A stretch of DNA of 5,641 bases, from positions 1 to 5,641 of the forward strand of contig CAKSPN010000126.1 of NCBI GenBank assembly GCA_934481375.1, in the 5' to 3' direction. Numbering within the stretch: position 1 is the stretch's first letter; each line of letters begins with the position of its first letter. Source of the DNA: an uncultured Clostridia bacterium (GTDB taxonomy: Bacteria > Bacillota > Clostridia > UBA1381). Positions 4,515 through 5,641 of the stretch are shown in pieces. Both the position numbers and the translations under genes were made by a program. The notes beneath the pieces are model-generated. The model searched no databases, was not told the DNA's origin, and was given only the letters and a program-made list of their open reading frames with translations.

Positions 4515-5641
4515 ATGGCATTGAAGAAGATTTTATCCAAAGCCGTATCGGTCTTAATGGCTGCCGCAATATTCGCATCGGCAACTCCCGTTTTGGGATA
4601 TGCCGCAAACGAAAGCGGTATTGTGCAGACATCAACGATGAGGATAGCGGATATGAAAACGGACGGGTTAATCAATCCTATCGGGATTGACAGCGAAATC
4701 CCCATGTTCTCTTATACCCTTGCGGACAACTCCGTAAGAGGGCAAAAACAGACCTCATACAGAATTACCGTTGCAGCTTCGGAGGATAACCTTTTAAACG
4801 GTACATACGTGTGGGACAGCGGCGAAATATCTTCCGACGAAACCGCAAACATTTCGTATGAGGGTACTGCTTTGGCGGCGTCAACAAGATATTTCTGGCG
4901 TGCGGAGGCTAAAGACAAAGACGGTAAATCCGCCGTTTCAGATATTGCATATTTTGAAACGGGTCTTATGAATTCCGGCTGGTCGGACGCACAATGGATA
5001 ACCAAAACGGACGCAAAGCGGTCGGGATATTTTACCGACACGACCTTTACCATTGACCTTGACTTTAAAATTGTCGCAAAAACCGCCTCATTCCTTTTCG
5101 GCGCAAAAGGTTCGGGAGATTTTTATATGTGGCAGATTTCAGCCAAAGACGATAAAAACAATATATTGTTTCTTCCCCAGCCATGCGTAAACGGCAGTTT
5201 TAACGGATACCTCGCCTGGCACCCGATAACGTCCGATAAAACATGGGGCGTTGACGACTATGCGCATATGACGATTGAAGTCGCCGAAGGAACAATTAAA
5301 ACATATTTTGACGGCAAGCTTGCAACAACAATGAAAAAAGATCCGTTTGAGCTTGGCTACATAGGTTTCAGAAAACCCGGTGACGAAAAAATGATGTTTG
5401 ATAATATTGTTATTAAAGACAGCAACAAAAATATCATTTATTCGGAGGATTTTGCGGGAACCTCCGTTGACGGATTTGAAAAAGATTTAACGATAACCGA
5501 CGGAGCATTAGACCTTAGCGGAACCAACGGTTTGGGCGTTGTTCTCAGATACGGCGATACGGTAACCGAGTCATCGCCTATGTTCAGACGTGAATTTTCC
5601 GCCGATGAAAACAAAACCATATCCAACGCACGGCTTTATAT
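4515..5641 (+). CDS. Secreted alpha-L-rhamnosidase-like protein (GH78 type), N-terminal part only
   Basis: The frame is open from ATG 4515, with AGGAGG 10 bases upstream, to the window edge (375 codons and 2 bases). Residues 1 to about 31 form a Sec signal peptide (KK, hydrophobic core, likely cleavage near GYAA) without a lipobox cysteine. Residues about 40-162 match the N-terminal beta domain of bacterial alpha-L-rhamnosidases: LINPIGID (52-59), QTSYRITVAAS (79-89), VWDSGEISSD (99-108), TRYFWRAEAKDKDGK (124-138), FETGLM (147-152), WSDAQWI (156-162). Residues about 165-352 are an inserted beta-rich module with DFYMWQI and GYIGFR segments. SPMFRREF (354-361) and ARLY (372-375) resume the rhamnosidase fold at the start of the next domain. 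The catalytic (alpha/alpha)6 barrel would lie beyond the window, so activity is not proven here. Family members release terminal L-rhamnose from pectic rhamnogalacturonan and plant glycosides outside the cell. The gene is divergent from the mutase gene. Confidence 0.88.
   Translation, partial: MALKKILSKAVSVLMAAAIFASATPVLGYAANESGIVQTSTMRIADMKTDGLINPIGIDSEIPMFSYTLADNSVRGQKQTSYRITVAASEDNLLNGTYVWDSGEISSDETANISYEGTALAASTRYFWRAEAKDKDGKSAVSDIAYFETGLMNSGWSDAQWITKTDAKRSGYFTDTTFTIDLDFKIVAKTASFLFGAKGSGDFYMWQISAKDDKNNILFLPQPCVNGSFNGYLAWHPITSDKTWGVDDYAHMTIEVAEGTIKTYFDGKLATTMKKDPFELGYIGFRKPGDEKMMFDNIVIKDSNKNIIYSEDFAGTSVDGFEKDLTITDGALDLSGTNGLGVVLRYGDTVTESSPMFRREFSADENKTISNARLY

Noticed and set aside
4508..5053. 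Minus-strand frames opposite the rhamnosidase-like gene
   Set aside because: They are shadows of a coding sequence that matches rhamnosidase motifs on the plus strand.

Overview
The window looks like a chromosomal segment from a low-GC Gram-positive bacterium, probably of class Clostridia. The reasons are strong GGAGG-type ribosome binding sites, sigma-A-like promoters with 17-bp spacers, several intrinsic terminators, GTG starts, secreted proteins with Sec signal peptides, and a phosphoglucomutase of the Bacillus PgcA type. I cannot name a genus from this sequence alone. The rhamnosidase gene suggests a plant-polysaccharide-using organism such as a gut or soil anaerobe (inference).

Layout. 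Bases 1-263 hold the end of a tRNA block: a 5'-truncated tRNA-Gly(GCC), two hairpins, a complete tRNA-Cys(GCA), and a long terminator. A strong promoter (289-317) then drives a secreted transglutaminase-like protein (352-1545, +). The start of this gene is the GTG at 352, not any codon inside the tRNA. A perfect 20-bp inverted repeat spans its stop codon and appears to act as a two-way terminator. A cluster of small palindromes (1593-1667) follows and provides the stop codon of the convergent gene.

On the minus strand, reading right to left, are a phosphoglucomutase/phosphomannomutase (4246-2510), a terminator, a small three-helix membrane protein (2455-2156), and a uracil-DNA-glycosylase-superfamily enzyme of the DNA-deoxyinosine glycosylase type (2159-1662). 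The last two overlap by 4 bases (ATGA) and are probably translationally coupled. The terminator leaves no visible room for a promoter before the membrane-protein gene, so this pair may depend on read-through.

An AT-rich divergent intergenic region (4247-4514) carries the mutase promoter on the minus strand and a promoter with an imperfect inverted repeat on the plus strand. The plus-strand promoter serves a large secreted alpha-L-rhamnosidase-like gene (4515 to beyond 5641). Only its N-terminal 375 residues are present: signal peptide, N-terminal beta domain, an inserted jelly-roll-like module, and the first residues of the next rhamnosidase domain.

The genes do not form one pathway. The mutase is general sugar-phosphate metabolism, the rhamnosidase is extracellular glycan breakdown, and the glycosylase is DNA repair. 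I found no convincing new multi-gene system. The points most worth following up are the inserted module in the rhamnosidase, the palindromic repeat at the glycosylase 3' end, and the terminator directly before the membrane-protein/glycosylase pair.
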